This document shows positions 1-12,240 of a stretch of DNA of 64,000 nucleotides, one piece after another. This stretch comes from Juglans regia (taxonomy: Eukaryota > Streptophyta > Magnoliopsida > Fagales > Juglandaceae): assembly GCF_001411555.2 (NCBI RefSeq), contig NC_049914.1, positions 13,532,798-13,596,797 on the forward strand. Reading direction: 5' to 3'. The number at the start of each line of letters is the position of its first letter. Positions within the stretch are counted from its first letter, which is position 1. The translations under genes and the position numbers were made by a program. Under the pieces are notes generated by a model, which was not told where the DNA came from, made no database searches, and worked only from the letters and a program-made list of their open reading frames with translations.

Positions 1-26
1 ATAATTTGTTACAATTTCAAACAGAT

Positions 27-1341
27 ATGCCTCCCAAACGCAAAGCAACACGTGCGTCATTCCCATCTATTACCGACTCCCCATGTGGTTCACCTACCAT
101 CAATAGTGGGCAAACATCACCAGATCCACCAGAACAACGTATTTTATCAAATTAAATATCATATTTTATGCTCAATTTAAGTAATATATATCTATAAAAT
201 AAAATAATTTAATTAAAATATATGCTTTAATTACTGTATATAGAGCTGTTGTAAGCTAGCACCGAGGTTGAGGTACTACAAGGGGTGTCTGCATAGAGAA
301 AGTAAGGAAGGTAAGTAAAGTTAAAGTTGATATTCTTGATTATCACACCGATGGCTCCGGAGATTCAGCAGTGTGGCTTGCTTCTTATGTTGGTACGCTG
401 ACTCGCATGTATACACCGATGGCTACATCCTCCTGGGCTAAAGTTCCCCAAGATGTAAAAGACCACGTAAAAAATCATTATTTGGTAATAAGCTACATCA
501 CAAGCAACTAAGTATATAAGATGTTAATTTAGAGCTATTTTGTATTTATAATTTTTGAAATGATAAGTTTGAACTTAATTTTGATCGATGAGAGAATCAC
601 GATTGAGGAATTGATGTCGAATGCATTCTTGAGGTACAAAGGTCGATGTCATGCATACTATAAGAAGTTCAGTACTACAGCAGAGGCATGCCAAAATCTA
701 TTCCAATCAATGACACCTAACAAATGGAAGAAGTTTTGTGATATGTTTGAAGATCCTACTTATCAGGTAATTTCGCTGCTATCTTTTTTTAATAGTATAT
801 GATAGATGTATTAAACATATAAACATAATTTTTTTTTAGCAATAGAGTACTGTGAACCAAGCAAATAGATCAAAATTAACGATACAACATCATGCGGGTT
901 TTCGATCTTTTCATCGTTTGTCTAAAAAAATGGTAAGTTATTCTCGTCCCCGTTAAATATTAACATATAATACACTTTTCTGATTTAAATTCTAATATAA
1001 ATTTTCCTTTTCCAGGAAGAAGAAAATCCTACTGACTATGATTTGACCCAATTGTATGCCAAAGCACATAAAAATCGTGATGGTGTTTTGACTAGTCCCG
1101 AAGTAAAGGCAAATTATATTAGTTTAAATTTATTTAATTTTATTTTCTAATAATATTTTTGTTACTTATACTAACTTTAATGTTCTTATTTTTGTAGGAA
1201 AAAATGATATCTTTTAAGAAAACTGTTACGGATCTGACTGATGAATCATTTGTCAACAATGCTTAGATCATTTCTCAAGTTCTTGGATTACGTCCTGGAT
1301 ATTTGAGGGGCCTAGGACATTGTTAAAACCAACATCAACAT
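27..1341 (+). pseudogene. CACTA (Ptta/En/Spm-type) plant transposase, 5' part, broken
   Basis: A degraded multi-exon gene. An ATG at 27 opens a basic start (MPPKRKATRASF). A piece at about 319-500 reads as DYHTDGSGDSAVWLASYVG and continues through WAKVPQDVKDHV. The piece at 560-770 (ELMSNAFLRYKGRCHAYYKKF, then NKWKKFCDMFEDPTYQ), followed after GT-AG introns by NQANRSK and QVLGLRPGYLRGLG near 1280-1320, follows the order of the plant transposase family known as Ptta/En/Spm (Transposase_24), the accessory protein of CACTA elements. Stops interrupt it (for example TAG in 'NNA*II'). It is cut at 1341 by a Ty3/gypsy LTR, and its C-terminal coiled-coil end resumes at 15363. Family assignment is from remembered motifs, with moderate certainty. 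Confidence 0.7.
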
Positions 1342-3530
1342 TGTGACACCCCCAACCCAAAGTACGGAAACACGAGAATCGAGATGTTCGGATGATGACA
1401 ACACAGTCACGCATCCCAACGATAGTGCCCAGTGTGTGTACATGCAACAGTGTACAATGAACAACGCAGCGGATAATTTAAGTAACTCAACTAAGTACCA
1501 GAATTGTTAATACAAATTTACAAAAGTAAAATGTTTAAAAAGATTTATACAGTTATCCCAAAATAAAATATAATACAAGGTCCAAATACAAAAATGAGTG
1601 ATCCCATGTCACTCCTCTAGCGGAGCCGAATCCTCAAGCCGACCCTCAGCATCATCTGCATCGAAATCTGCATTACCATAAAATGGTACTGCAGGTAAGT
1701 ATATAATCCAAACAACTCTCAAGAATAAAAATGCATTAATGCAAACAACAATTATGCATGCATATGATGAAATATGCATTATGCCCAAAATATCATTTTC
1801 TCCGAAAATGAATATTTTTCAATGCACGCCAAAATCCCATTTGGCCCAAAACATATCCATAAAAACATTTCCCACCATTTTCCCTGAAAATGGCCCAGAA
1901 CAATAATCCACCATTTTCCCAGAAAAGGGTTCACATAAAATCATTTTATCCAATACACGCTATTTTCCCAAAAAAATAACCCAATAATCCATTTTAACCG
2001 TATGCACCATGATCTCCCTTAGGGGTAACGATCGTGCGAGTGACTTCGTAACAAGCGATGCCGAGTTCCTCCTAGCACGTTCGTGGCCTAGCATCCTCTA
2101 GTCCCCGCCAGCAGAGGGGCCATAGAGTTGGCACAAGAGCATTACAATCTCGTCCGATCTCATTATCGCCTAGCGACAACCTAGGGGATGTCACTCAATA
2201 TATTCCACTCCCGAGTGACCAATGGAGGTCCACCGAGATAATGTCCCATCTCGGCTTGGGGTCGTGATACACACGCACCCAAAAACCATTTCTCACATGA
2301 AAACCGAGGTTTCATTAAATACAAATTAACGTGTATGCAATCATGCGAAAACTGAGTTTTCATTTACAAACCTGAACATGCGTGCAAATATGCCATGTAC
2401 ATGAAACGACACAATATCCAACAACCAACAAATCACAACACACAACAACTCCATTCTCCAATCCATCCGACCCCCTTACTCCTCGGACTCAGTCCAGCGC
2501 AACCAACCAGATCACAATAAAATGAGTTAGTGCAAAAATACATTTAAATCACAAAAGTTCTTTGAAAAAATACTTATAGCGCTATAATATAATTTTTGAA
2601 GGATCATGGAGGTGCTAGAAGTGGCGGCACAACAATGTAACAGTGCAAAATGCACTATGGCCGTGGGTCTCAAAATGCAAGATTTTGAACTTGAACAAAC
2701 GAAGACTTGAGATTACTAGGAATGGGCTTAGAGATGTCGGTGTAGCTAATGGTGGTGATGGTTGGCCGTGGGTGGCGGCGTGGAGGGCAGTTGAAGTCCA
2801 AAAAGCCCAAAACGGAAATGGAGTTGGATGGACTTCACCGTTGGTGGATCGGAGCTGAGAATGGGTGGGTTAAGTAGCTGGGGGGTAGCCGATGATGTGC
2901 TAAAGAAATTGTGACCAACGGCGGCGCGCGAACACAAGAGGTACTGCTGCTTGAAGCCGTGCGTGGAGGAGAATGGCAACGCGCGAGGGCCTAGAAATGC
3001 AGGGAGGAGGTCGCCGGTAGGAGGGGAAGAGAACGGGAGTGGCGGTGATGCACACGGGTTGCGCATGGTGTATGGAGAACGAACGGGAGAAAGAGAGGCC
3101 TCGCACACGGGAGAGGAGAGAGAGAGGAGAAAAGAAAATGGGAGAAAAGAAAAGAAAAAGAGGAAAAGGAAAAAAAAAAAAAAAGGAAAAGTCAGGGAAA
3201 GAAATGAGGTCCAATCCTCACATCTTGGGTCATACAAATGATCCAACGAAAAAGATTTTGAAACAGCAAGTCAAATAAAATCATTTAAAACTTAGTGATT
3301 AAATAAAAATAAAATAATTTAATCCAACAATAATTTAATTTAAAATGAAGAGAAATTTAAATGCATAACAATAATTAATATTAAGAAAACATATCAAAAT
3401 AATTTTCACAAATTAAAAATCATAAAATTAAACCAACTAAAAATCCGATAAACTTAAAACACGAGAATCAATTTTTAAATAATAAAAATAATGCTTCAAT
3501 AAAGAAAAAACTAAAATACGGGGTGTTACA
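1342..3530 (-). repeat. Long terminal repeat (3' LTR) of Tekay-like Ty3/gypsy element
   Basis: A 2189-bp LTR with TGTGACACCC at its left end and GGGGTGTTACA at its right. The 5 bp before it (AACAT, 1337-1341) recurs at 15358-15362. Immediately right of it (3531-3545) lies the reverse complement of a polypurine tract (AAGGGGGGGAGGA), so the element runs on the minus strand and this is its 3' LTR. The LTR-PPT junction, with 'cgaggacgaaattt' just before the PPT, is typical of Tekay/Del-like chromoviruses. Open reading frames inside it (e.g. 2746-3246) are low-complexity and are not genes. Confidence 0.85.
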
Positions 3531-3555
3531 TCCTCCCCCCCTTAAATAAAATTTC
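3531..3555 (-). other. Polypurine tract of the Ty3/gypsy element
   Basis: The plus strand reads tcctccccccctt directly after the LTR. On the element strand this is AAGGGGGGGAGGA immediately before the 3' LTR, which is the plus-strand priming site used in reverse transcription. It fixes the element's orientation as minus. Confidence 0.85.
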
Positions 3556-3589
3556 GTCCTCGAAATTGGTAAGGTCAAACATTAAAGCT

Positions 3590-5658
3590 AGTACAGGAAT
3601 AAGATTCGACTAAGAGTAGACTTAAGAAACATACCGCCAAGGTCAATCAAACAAATACGGATATAGCTCTTGCATGTCGACTTCTCTCTCCCAAGAGAAA
3701 TCTTGAGCCAATGGATTGCCCCATGACAACTTCACCAAAGATACCGTCTTGGACCTTAACCTTTGCTCTTTCCAATCCACGATCTACGTCGGGGCAACTT
3801 CATAAGTAAGGTTAGGCTGAAGTTGAATGCGTTCAGGGTCGACAAAACGTGGCTCTTGCTATCCAAAACTCTTCTTCAATGAAGACACATAGAACACATC
3901 ATGAACTTCTCCAAAATAGTCCGGCAATGAAACTCTATAAGCAACAAGCTCAACTTTCTCTATAAGCAACGCCATTTTAGTCCTTATAAACCAAACTTGA
4001 TCTTTCATTTCTTGAATTATCTCAGGCCCAATCAATTTACACTCGCCAACTTCATCCTAACACATAGGTGATCTACACTTCCTTTCATATAAAGCTTCAT
4101 ACGGGGCCATCTGAATGGAGGCATGAAAACTGTTATTATAAGCAAACTCTATTAGCGGTAGATGATTCTCCCAACTCCCTTAAAATTCCATGATACAAGC
4201 CCACAATATATCCTCAAAAGTCTAAATGGTGCGCTCTGATTGACCGTCAGTTTGAGGGTGATATATAGTACTAAACTTCAACTTAGTACCTAAAGCTGCT
4301 TGCAAACTTTTCCAAAAATGAGACGTGAACCGCAGGTCCCAATCTGACACAATACTCTTGGGTACTTCGTGCTAACGCACTATCTCTTTGACATACAACT
4401 GAGTCAGCTTTCCCAAAGAGTCGGTATTATAGATAGGCAAGAAATGGGTACTCTTGGTCAACTGATCAACAATCACCCAAATCGAATTCTTTCCACTGGG
4501 GGTCCTTGGAAAACCTACTACAAAATCCATAGAAATATCATCTCACTTCCACTCAGGAATAGGGAAAGGTTGAAGTTTACCAGCAGGTCTTTGATGCTCA
4601 GCCTTAACTTGACGGCACGTGTCACATTTCTCAATAAACATGGCGATATCCATCTTCATCCCTTCCCATCAAAAATTTCTCTTCAAATCTCGATACATCT
4701 TTGTGCTTCTAGGATGAACTGAATAAGGAGCCGTATGAGCTTTTGCCAAAATTTGCTCTTTAAATTTTGAATCTCGGGAAATCACTCTACGATCCCGAAA
4801 CTGAAGAATATCATCTTTATCCAAACTATAATGCAACGGTCCTCTAGACTTCCTGACTCTCTTCCTGATGGCTAACAACTTTGGATCCCTTCTTTGGAGA
4901 GTCCTTGATTCTTCAAAACCAACTACTCGGACATCCCAAACCGAAGATAACAATTCTTCTTGCTATGAACTCTCAATAAGAAGTCTCATCATCCCATAAA
5001 AGAGAGAGTCCAAATCTAATGACTCTGCTTCGTCCACCTATTGAGACTTCCTACTCAAAGCATCAGCGACTAGATTCTCCTTTCCTGGATGATACTTGAT
5101 CTCACATTGGTAGTCGCTAATCAACTCTAACCACCACCTCTACCTCATATTGAGATTCTTCTGAGAAAACAGATGCTTTAAGCTCTTATGGTCAGTGTAA
5201 ACTTCATAGGCTTCTCCATACAAATAATGTCGCCAAATCTTAAATGCAAAAACTATAGCCGCCAATTCCAAATTATGTGTGGGATAATTCCTCTCATGGA
5301 TTTTCAACTGACGAGATGCATAAGCAACAACTTGTTCCTCTTGCATAAGAACGCATCCTAACTCGAACTTGGATGCATTGCTAATCACAAATGGCTTGTG
5401 TGGCTCCGAGAGTGCCAAAACAGGTGTTCTTGTCAATCTCCTCTTCAACTCTAGGAAACCTCTCTCGCAGCTGTCTAACGATACAAACTCAGTATTCTTC
5501 CTAGTCAAAGCAGTGAGAGCTCCGGATAGTCAAGAAAATCCTTCCACAAATCTTCGATAGTACCTGGCAAGTCCTAAGAAACTCCGTATCTCACGCACTG
5601 TTGAAGGGCGAGGCCATGACAAAACAGCTTCCACCTTGCTAGGATCTACGGCCACTCC
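3590..5658 (-). pseudogene. Ty3/gypsy pol: RT C-terminus, RNase H, integrase
   Basis: On the minus strand from 5658 the frame continues RT directly ([20 protein letters not shown], then [15 protein letters not shown]). RNase H follows ([20 protein letters not shown], later [20 protein letters not shown]; 5140-5508). After a stop comes the H2C2 zinc-binding start of integrase (HTAPYSVHPRSTKMYRDLKR, 4669-4953). Down to about 3590, integrase core text is visible by eye ([13 protein letters not shown], then [20 protein letters not shown]) and a C-terminal part ending near WEREVDMQELYPYLF. Several in-frame stops and lost Trp codons show decay. The protein would process and integrate element cDNA if intact. 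Confidence 0.85.
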
Positions 5659-8553
5659 TGTAACACCCAGACCCAATCAAGCCCAATTTTTATTTATTTT
5701 AGTTCATTTTATTTTATTTTATTTTTTATTTTCTTCACACGTTTTTTTCCCGCATGTTTTATTTTGTTTTCTTTCTCTTTCCGTCTATATCTCTTAATTC
5801 CCGTAAGTTTTCCTCTCGTACACTCCATGCATACACACGCACAACTCAGTTTCAGCATGCATGTCTCTCATGTACGTTTTAATCAACTCAGTTACCTTCC
5901 TTTCTTTTCGCATCTAGGGTTTTAATCAACTCTATAAATGCATGTTTTTCTCCTGAAAAAGTAGTAGCCGCAACAACCCACGCATAACTCCCTTTAGTTC
6001 ACTGTCACTCCGCGTTCACGGTTCAGCACTCGTCAACCATGCCAGTCCTCCCAACAAATAAACAGCGACCATGTTTCCTTCGCAGCAACCCTTTTCCACC
6101 GTAAACGACCATCGCCCAGGGCCCAAAGCATCACCATAGCCACGTCTTCACCTCACTGTGAGACCTTCCCCTCAGTGCAGCCGTGCAACACCCAGTCACT
6201 AGCCAAGCCCGTAAAGTAGCACGGGTTGAATCTCCGTGACGCCGCTACACTGCCACACGAACTCACAGACAGTAACTCCTCCTTGCAAGCAGCGCACCAC
6301 CCTCCAAGTCGTCCTCGCCTCCACGAAAGGCCAACCACCGTCGCCCAGCCGTTGAAGGAGGAACACACGGCATACTCTGTTTTTCCACTCCCAAAACAGA
6401 GTAGTTTTTGCTCAAGCCGTTCCACTGAGTTCCTCCGCTAGCCTCTCCATCTCCCGGTGCCCCTCAGTTTTTTAGCCACGTTACACGACCGAAACCACCT
6501 CACGTAGCTCTCGACCAGTCGCACGCCCTCGCGCTGTCCCACGGTGAGCTCTCTCCCCTTCCGCATACCATACTCTCTCATCGTGTTTCTCTCTCTCACC
6601 GTGTTTCTCTCTCTCTCTCTCTCTCTCTGTGCTTTGCCGAGTTCACCACCTTCCACTGCACCGAGCGCCGCACCCACCACCGCCAACCTCAGCCAGCTCA
6701 ATTGGGTTGTCGCACGTTCCCTTCTCTCTCGGTGTGCGTCTGCCGCGTAAACTACCTCACGTAGTATGAGCATGTTTTCAAATAACAAAGCTTACCGTAT
6801 AGTTGGTCAAGCATATATTATTTGAGGTAAGTTACATCTTTACCTTTTGAGTAAAAGGTGTTTTGGCGTGATTTAAACTTTTAAATATGTATTAGTGTAC
6901 TCTATTTTATTTTTTCTTACAGAAAATCACTTATGTATTTATCATCTTATTAAGTTTTATTTTTGAAGTAAATAATATTGGTGTAATGTTATTTTTACAT
7001 TTTAGATATGTTTTAGTCTATTTAAAAATAGTTATGGTTTATTTTAAAATATTGTGGGATAATTATATTATCTAGTATTAAACTTTATAGTTTGTTTTCA
7101 ACAATAAATAGGTCAACTTTTAAATGTTTTAGTCATGGTTATTAAATCAAATTGATGATTTTAGAAAGCGATGTTTTATAATTCGAGGTTATGAGATTTT
7201 AGGTTTTGAGGAATTAAATAGGTTATTTTAGGAGTTTAGGCTTATATATTGTAATACGTGATTAATTGGAAATTTATGAGAATCACGTGGTTATTTTATA
7301 GGTGACGCTTAATTATTGTTCGACATCTTTGAGGAAAATTCAGAAAAAATTAAGAAGTCCAGGTAAGCGGGGTTCCTATACTAGACTTTGCATTAAATAA
7401 AATGAACTAAGGTCCTTTTTGAAAAATGTGCATGTTTTGCTATAAAAAGAAATCTGAAAACAATCTCAGATGTTTGTTCTGCATTACTCATGAGATTCTG
7501 TTTAAGAAGAAAGTATTTTCTATCATGACTGGTGTAGACATGAGCTCATTTGTGACATTCTGTTTCTGAACTTTAAAAAAAAGAAGAGCGAATATGAAAT
7601 TTTGTGCATAAAATATGTTTTGTGATCTGATTATGTTCTATTCTAAAGATGTTATGTACTCTGTTATGATGTGGCATCTGAAAAACCTTTGGCACGACTT
7701 TCTGATTATGTTCTAACTCTGATATGGTGATTCTGATTCTGTTTTGCTCTGATATGTGGCTCTGTCACGGGATATAATAGTGACCTCTGGCCCTGTCACG
7801 GGATATAATAGTGACCTATGGCCCTGTCACGGGAGATAATAGTGACCTCGGGCCCTGTCACGGGATATAATAGTGACCTCTGGCCCTGTCACGGGAGATC
7901 ATAGTGACCTCTGGCCCGCCACGGAATATAATAGTGGTTTTCTATTCTGAGTGCAATCGCTTTGGTAACACGGTGATTTATGTTCTGCTTGGCTTTCCAC
8001 AGGATGCACAACCCTACCACAGGGTTTAAATATGGTCTATGTTCTGATATGATGCTCTGATATGATATGATAAGATGAAGATGTTCAGTGATGTTGTGCC
8101 AAAGGAGTCTTTGAACATGAAAAGTTGGTTTCTAAATATGAAATGTTTGAAAAGTCACTCTGATTTTCTGATAATATGTATTTTTGAGATTTGCATATTG
8201 ATACTGAAATGTTTTGTTTTTGCATTTTGAACTCTATAAAAATGTTCTTGTTTACATACTAGTATATGTCCTCTCCTTACTGAGTTGTTGATAACTCACC
8301 TTTTATCTCCATATATTTTTTAGATGATTTTGAATAGTCCAACTAAGGATCAGGATTATGGAGCATCGGCGAGATGATTATTTAAGCATAGTAGTTTACT
8401 CATAGAAGATTTCTGAGAAGTGGCGGATTTTATTGAGAGATTCTGTAGTATTCTGATGACTTTATATTTTGGAGTCTATAAATACATTGATGAATTGTGA
8501 GTTTTAAGTTATATGGAGTAACTCTTCGATCCCTGCGGGACCGGGGCATTACA
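5659..8553 (+). mobile_element. Solo LTR nested in the pol gene
   Basis: It is bounded by TGTAACACCCAG on the left and GGGGCATTACA on the right, 2895 bp, with no coding capacity of its own. The flanks are ACTCC (5654-5658) and ACTCT (8554-8558), a 5-bp target duplication with one change. RT coding text is continuous once it is removed. It is the same family as the solo LTR at 11644-14368: both start TGTAA.ACCCAG, share an 'aagtccaggtaagcggggtt' block, and end in ggggcattaca. A CT microsatellite (about 6600-6628) and a 31-bp tandem repeat (7764-7940) lie inside. Confidence 0.85.
7764..7940 (+). repeat. 31-bp tandem repeat, about 5.5 copies
   Basis: Unit 'gtcacgggatataatag' plus 'tgacctctggccct' (31 bp) repeated head to tail. 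The last copies have drifted (gtcacgggagatcatag, ccacggaatataatagtgg). Each unit contains the inverted pair GTCAC and GTGAC, so each copy can form a small stem. Confidence 0.9.
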
Positions 8554-9670
8554 ACTCTCTCTTGGGAAATCATATGTCCAAGAAACTTAACTTCTTCCAA
8601 CCAAAATTCACATTTAGTTAGCTTAGCATACAATTGATGCTCTCTTAACTTCCCAAGTGCCAAACGAAGGTGACAAGCATGCTCTTCCAAATCTTGAGAA
8701 TAAATCAGAATGTCATCAAGGAACTCCACCACAAATGAATCCAAAAAAGGTCGAAGCACCCGATTCATCAAATCCATAAAGGCGGCAGGGGCATTAGCTA
8801 ATCCAAAAGATATCACTTTAAATTCATAATGCACATACCTCGTCCTAAAAGCAGTCTTGGGCACATCCTTATCCCTTATCCTCAATTGGTAGTACCCTAA
8901 CCTCAAGTCAATCTTCGAGAAGACAGCTGCTCCTTGAAGCTGGTCAAACAAATCATTGATCCTAGAAAGAGGGTACTTATTCTTGATAGTCACCTTGTTA
9001 AGTTCTCGATAGTCTATACACATTCTGAGAGTAACGTCCTTTTTCTTGACAAATAAAATAGGTGCTCCCCAAGGCGAAGTACTAGGCTAAGGAAATCTCT
9101 TATCAACCTGTTCTTGCAATTGAGTTTTCAACTCTTTTAACTCAGCTGGTGCCCTAAGGTAGGGAGCCTTATGCACAGGAGCCGCTCCAAGTTCCAAATT
9201 GATAACAAATTCCATCTCGCGAACTGGAGGCAACTCGGGCAACTCATCCACGAACACATCAGGAAATTCTTCCACAACTGGACTATCCACTAAAGACTTC
9301 TTCTCGGATGGCGTAGACACCACTTGAACTAAAAAGGCATTTGCTCCACAAGCTATATCTCTATTTGCTTAAATTATAAATATAACTGTTGGTCTTGCTT
9401 TCAACTTGTTTCCCACGAATTCCAAATAGTCTCCATCTGAAAATTGAAAGCCAATTACCCGACTTCTACAATTAATATTTGCAGGATATCGATGCAACCA
9501 ATCCATTCTCAGAATTATGTCAAACCCAAGTAGTTTGAATACAATTAAATCTGCCACAAGTGTCCTCCCACCAAAATCCAAAGGACAACCTAAAACAACT
9601 TTAGAGCACCACACAATCTCACCATTTGGAAGAGTCACTACCATGGATTGTGATAAAGGTTCTGTGGCTG
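8554..9670 (-). pseudogene. Ty3/gypsy pol: protease C-terminal part and reverse transcriptase
   Basis: Minus strand. 9369-9660 gives the C-terminal half of the retropepsin (VVTLPNGEIVW, then LGFDIILRMDWL, where intact elements usually have a Gly before MDWL). 9087-9323 is the protease-RT linker (SPVVEEFPDVFVDELPELPP). 8554-9023 is [20 protein letters not shown], then [30 protein letters not shown], and the catalytic FLDD in place of the common YVDD/FIDD. The frame breaks between 9087 and 9023, and a solo LTR cuts it at 8553. The catalytic Asp-Ser-Gly region of the protease is lost at the 9670 junction. Confidence 0.88.
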
Positions 9671-10428
9671 ACGAGAGAATCGATTAACAGTTGAGGAACT
9701 GATGTCGAATGCATTCTTGAGGTACAAAGGTTGATACCATGCACACTATAAGAAGTTCAGCACTACAACAGAGGCACGCCAAAATCTATTCCAAGCAATG
9801 CCACCTATCAAATGGGAGAAGGTTTGTGATATGTTTGAAGATCCTGCTTAACAGGTAATTTCGCTGCTATCTTTTTTTAATACTATACGATAGATGTATT
9901 AAACATATAAACATAATTTTTTTTAGCAACAGAGTATTGTGAACCAAGCAAAGAGATCAAAATTAACGATACAACATCATGCGGGTTCTCGATCTTTTCA
10001 TTGTTTGTCTAAAAAATTGGTAAATTATTCTTGTCTCCGTTAAATGTTAACATATAATACACTTTTCTGATTTAAGTTCTAATATAAATTTTCCTTTTGC
10101 ATGAAGAAGAAAGTCCTGTTAACTATGATTTGACCCAATTGTATGCCAAAACACATAAAAATCGTGATGATGTTTTGACCAGTCCCGAAGTAGAGACAAA
10201 TTATGTAAGTTTAAATTTATTTAAGTTTATTGTCTAATAATATTTTTGTTACTTATACTAACTTTAATGTTATACTTTTTGTAGGAAAAAAGGATATCGC
10301 TTAAGGAAACTGCTACGGATCTGACTGATGAATCATCTGTCAGTGATGCTTAGATCATTTCTCATGTTCTTGGATTACGTTCTGGATATTTGAGGGGCCT
10401 AGGACGTTGCTAAAACCATCATCAACAT
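9670..10428 (+). pseudogene. Duplicate fragment of the CACTA transposase gene
   Basis: This repeats 588-1341 nearly word for word (gatgtcgaatgcattcttga, then the same exons and introns, the same TAG stop, and the same 'ttggattacgt' end), with scattered substitutions. Like the first copy it ends in AACAT (10424-10428) next to an LTR. It abuts the retrotransposon protease region at about 9670, a junction that simple insertion cannot produce. Confidence 0.85.
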
Positions 10429-12195
10429 CGTTGCGCCCCCGACCCCTATGTACGGAAACTCGGGAATCGAGACGCCAAGATGATCACAACACGGTCATGC
10501 ATCCCGTGCCAAGTGTGTGTATATGCAACACTGTACAATGAACAACGCAACGGATAATTTAAGTAAGTCAACGAAGTACTAGAATTGTTGATACAAATTT
10601 ACATAAGTAAAATGTTTAAAAAAAGTTATACAGTTATTCCAAAATAAAATATAATACAAGGTCCAAATACAAAAACGAGTGATCCCATATCACTCCTCGG
10701 GCGGAGCCGAATCCTCAGGCTCACCCTCAGCATCATCTGCATCGAAATCTGCATTACCATAAAACAGTACCACAGGAAAGTATAATACAAACAACTCTCG
10801 AGAATAAAAATGAATTAATGCAACCAATAATTATGCATGCATATGATGAAATATGCATTATGCTTAAAATATCATTTTTCTCGAAAATGAATATTTTCTA
10901 AAGCATGCCAATATCCCATTTGGCCCAAAACATATCCATAAAAGCATTTTCCGCCATTTTCCCTGAAAATGGCCCAAAACAATAATCCACCATTTTCCCA
11001 TAAAAGGGTTCACATAAAATCATTTTATCCAACACACGCTATTTTCTCAGAAAATAGTCCAATAATCCATTTTAATCGTATACACCATGATCTCCCCTAG
11101 GGATCATCCGCACACCCTGACTCCCTTCGTCACACCACGGGTAACGACCGTGCGAGTGACTTCGTAATGAGCGATGCCGAGTTCTGCGCCCAGCGTGTTC
11201 GTGACTAAGCATCCTCTAGCCCCCGCCAGCAGAAGGGCCACGGAGTTGGCACGAGAGTGTTACAATCCCATCCGATCCCGTTGTTGAGTAGCAACAACTC
11301 AGGGGATGTCACTCAATATATTCCGCTCCCGAGTGACCAGAGGAGCTCCACCAAGATAATGCCCCATTGGGGTCGTAATACACACACACCCAAAAACCAT
11401 TTCTCCCATGAAAACCTAGTTTTCATTAAATACACATGAACATGTATGCAGTCATCCGAAAACCCAATTTTCATTTACAAGCATGAACATCGTGCAAATA
11501 TGCCTTGTACATGAAACGACAAAATATCCAACAACCAACAAATCACAACACACAACAACTCCATTCTCCAATCCATCTGACCCCCTTACTCCTCGGACTC
11601 AGTCCGGCACAATTAACCAGATCACAAAAAAATGAGTTAGTGCTGTAAGACCCAGCCCACTACCAAGACCGTGGCCGTGGAGGTGTTTCAGAACACGTCG
11701 CATGGTTCGCGCCCTTTTTGCCATTTTCATGCATTCTATTTTTCATCCTCTTCCTCTAGGTTTTTCTCTTTACTACTTATATCTTATATTTAAGTGTATT
11801 TATCATCCTCAACCCTAGTTTTTGTGCCACTCGACCCCTTCACAGAGCCAAATGGAAACTCCACTCCACTACGCAAGTTGTTGTCAACCACACCCTCCAT
11901 TCACCGAAGCAGAGCCTCACATGCAGCCACCCTAACCCCTCGGTACCACCTGCTGCGACTCACTGCGTCTATCAGAATGCACCACAGCACCCTCAACCCT
12001 TGCGCATTCCCACGAAACCAAACACCCCCCATCTCACGGAACGCTCTGTTCCCACACCAAGAAACAGAGGAGTTTTCCTCCATCCCTTGTGCCGCCAACC
12101 TGCCAACCCATGCCCCAAGCAGTCGTCGCACCACCCTCAGTAAGCCACAGACACTTCCTCGCCGTATCTCCCCCTCTATCTCTTTTCTCACTTTT

Positions 12196-12240
<45 letters not shown>

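Larger units (their letters stand above)
1342..9670 (-). mobile_element. Ty3/gypsy retrotransposon (Tekay-like), partial, nested
   Basis: The element is read right to left: part of the protease, reverse transcriptase, RNase H, integrase with zinc-binding domain, PPT, 3' LTR. The gag gene, the N-terminal part of the protease with its catalytic Asp motif, the primer-binding site and the normal 5' LTR junction are missing. The internal sequence stops near 9670, where it is joined to a second copy of the flanking transposase fragment. A solo LTR (5659-8553) interrupts RT. Many internal stops show it is dead. Confidence 0.85.

Noticed and set aside
2746..3278. Overlapping frames on both strands (Phe/Pro- and Arg/Lys-rich)
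   Set aside because: They lie inside an LTR, come from homopurine/homopyrimidine tracts, and have a similar counterpart in the second LTR (14675-15096). They are not genes.
7764..7940. Repeat array considered as CRISPR
   Set aside because: The units abut with no spacers, and this is plant nuclear DNA.
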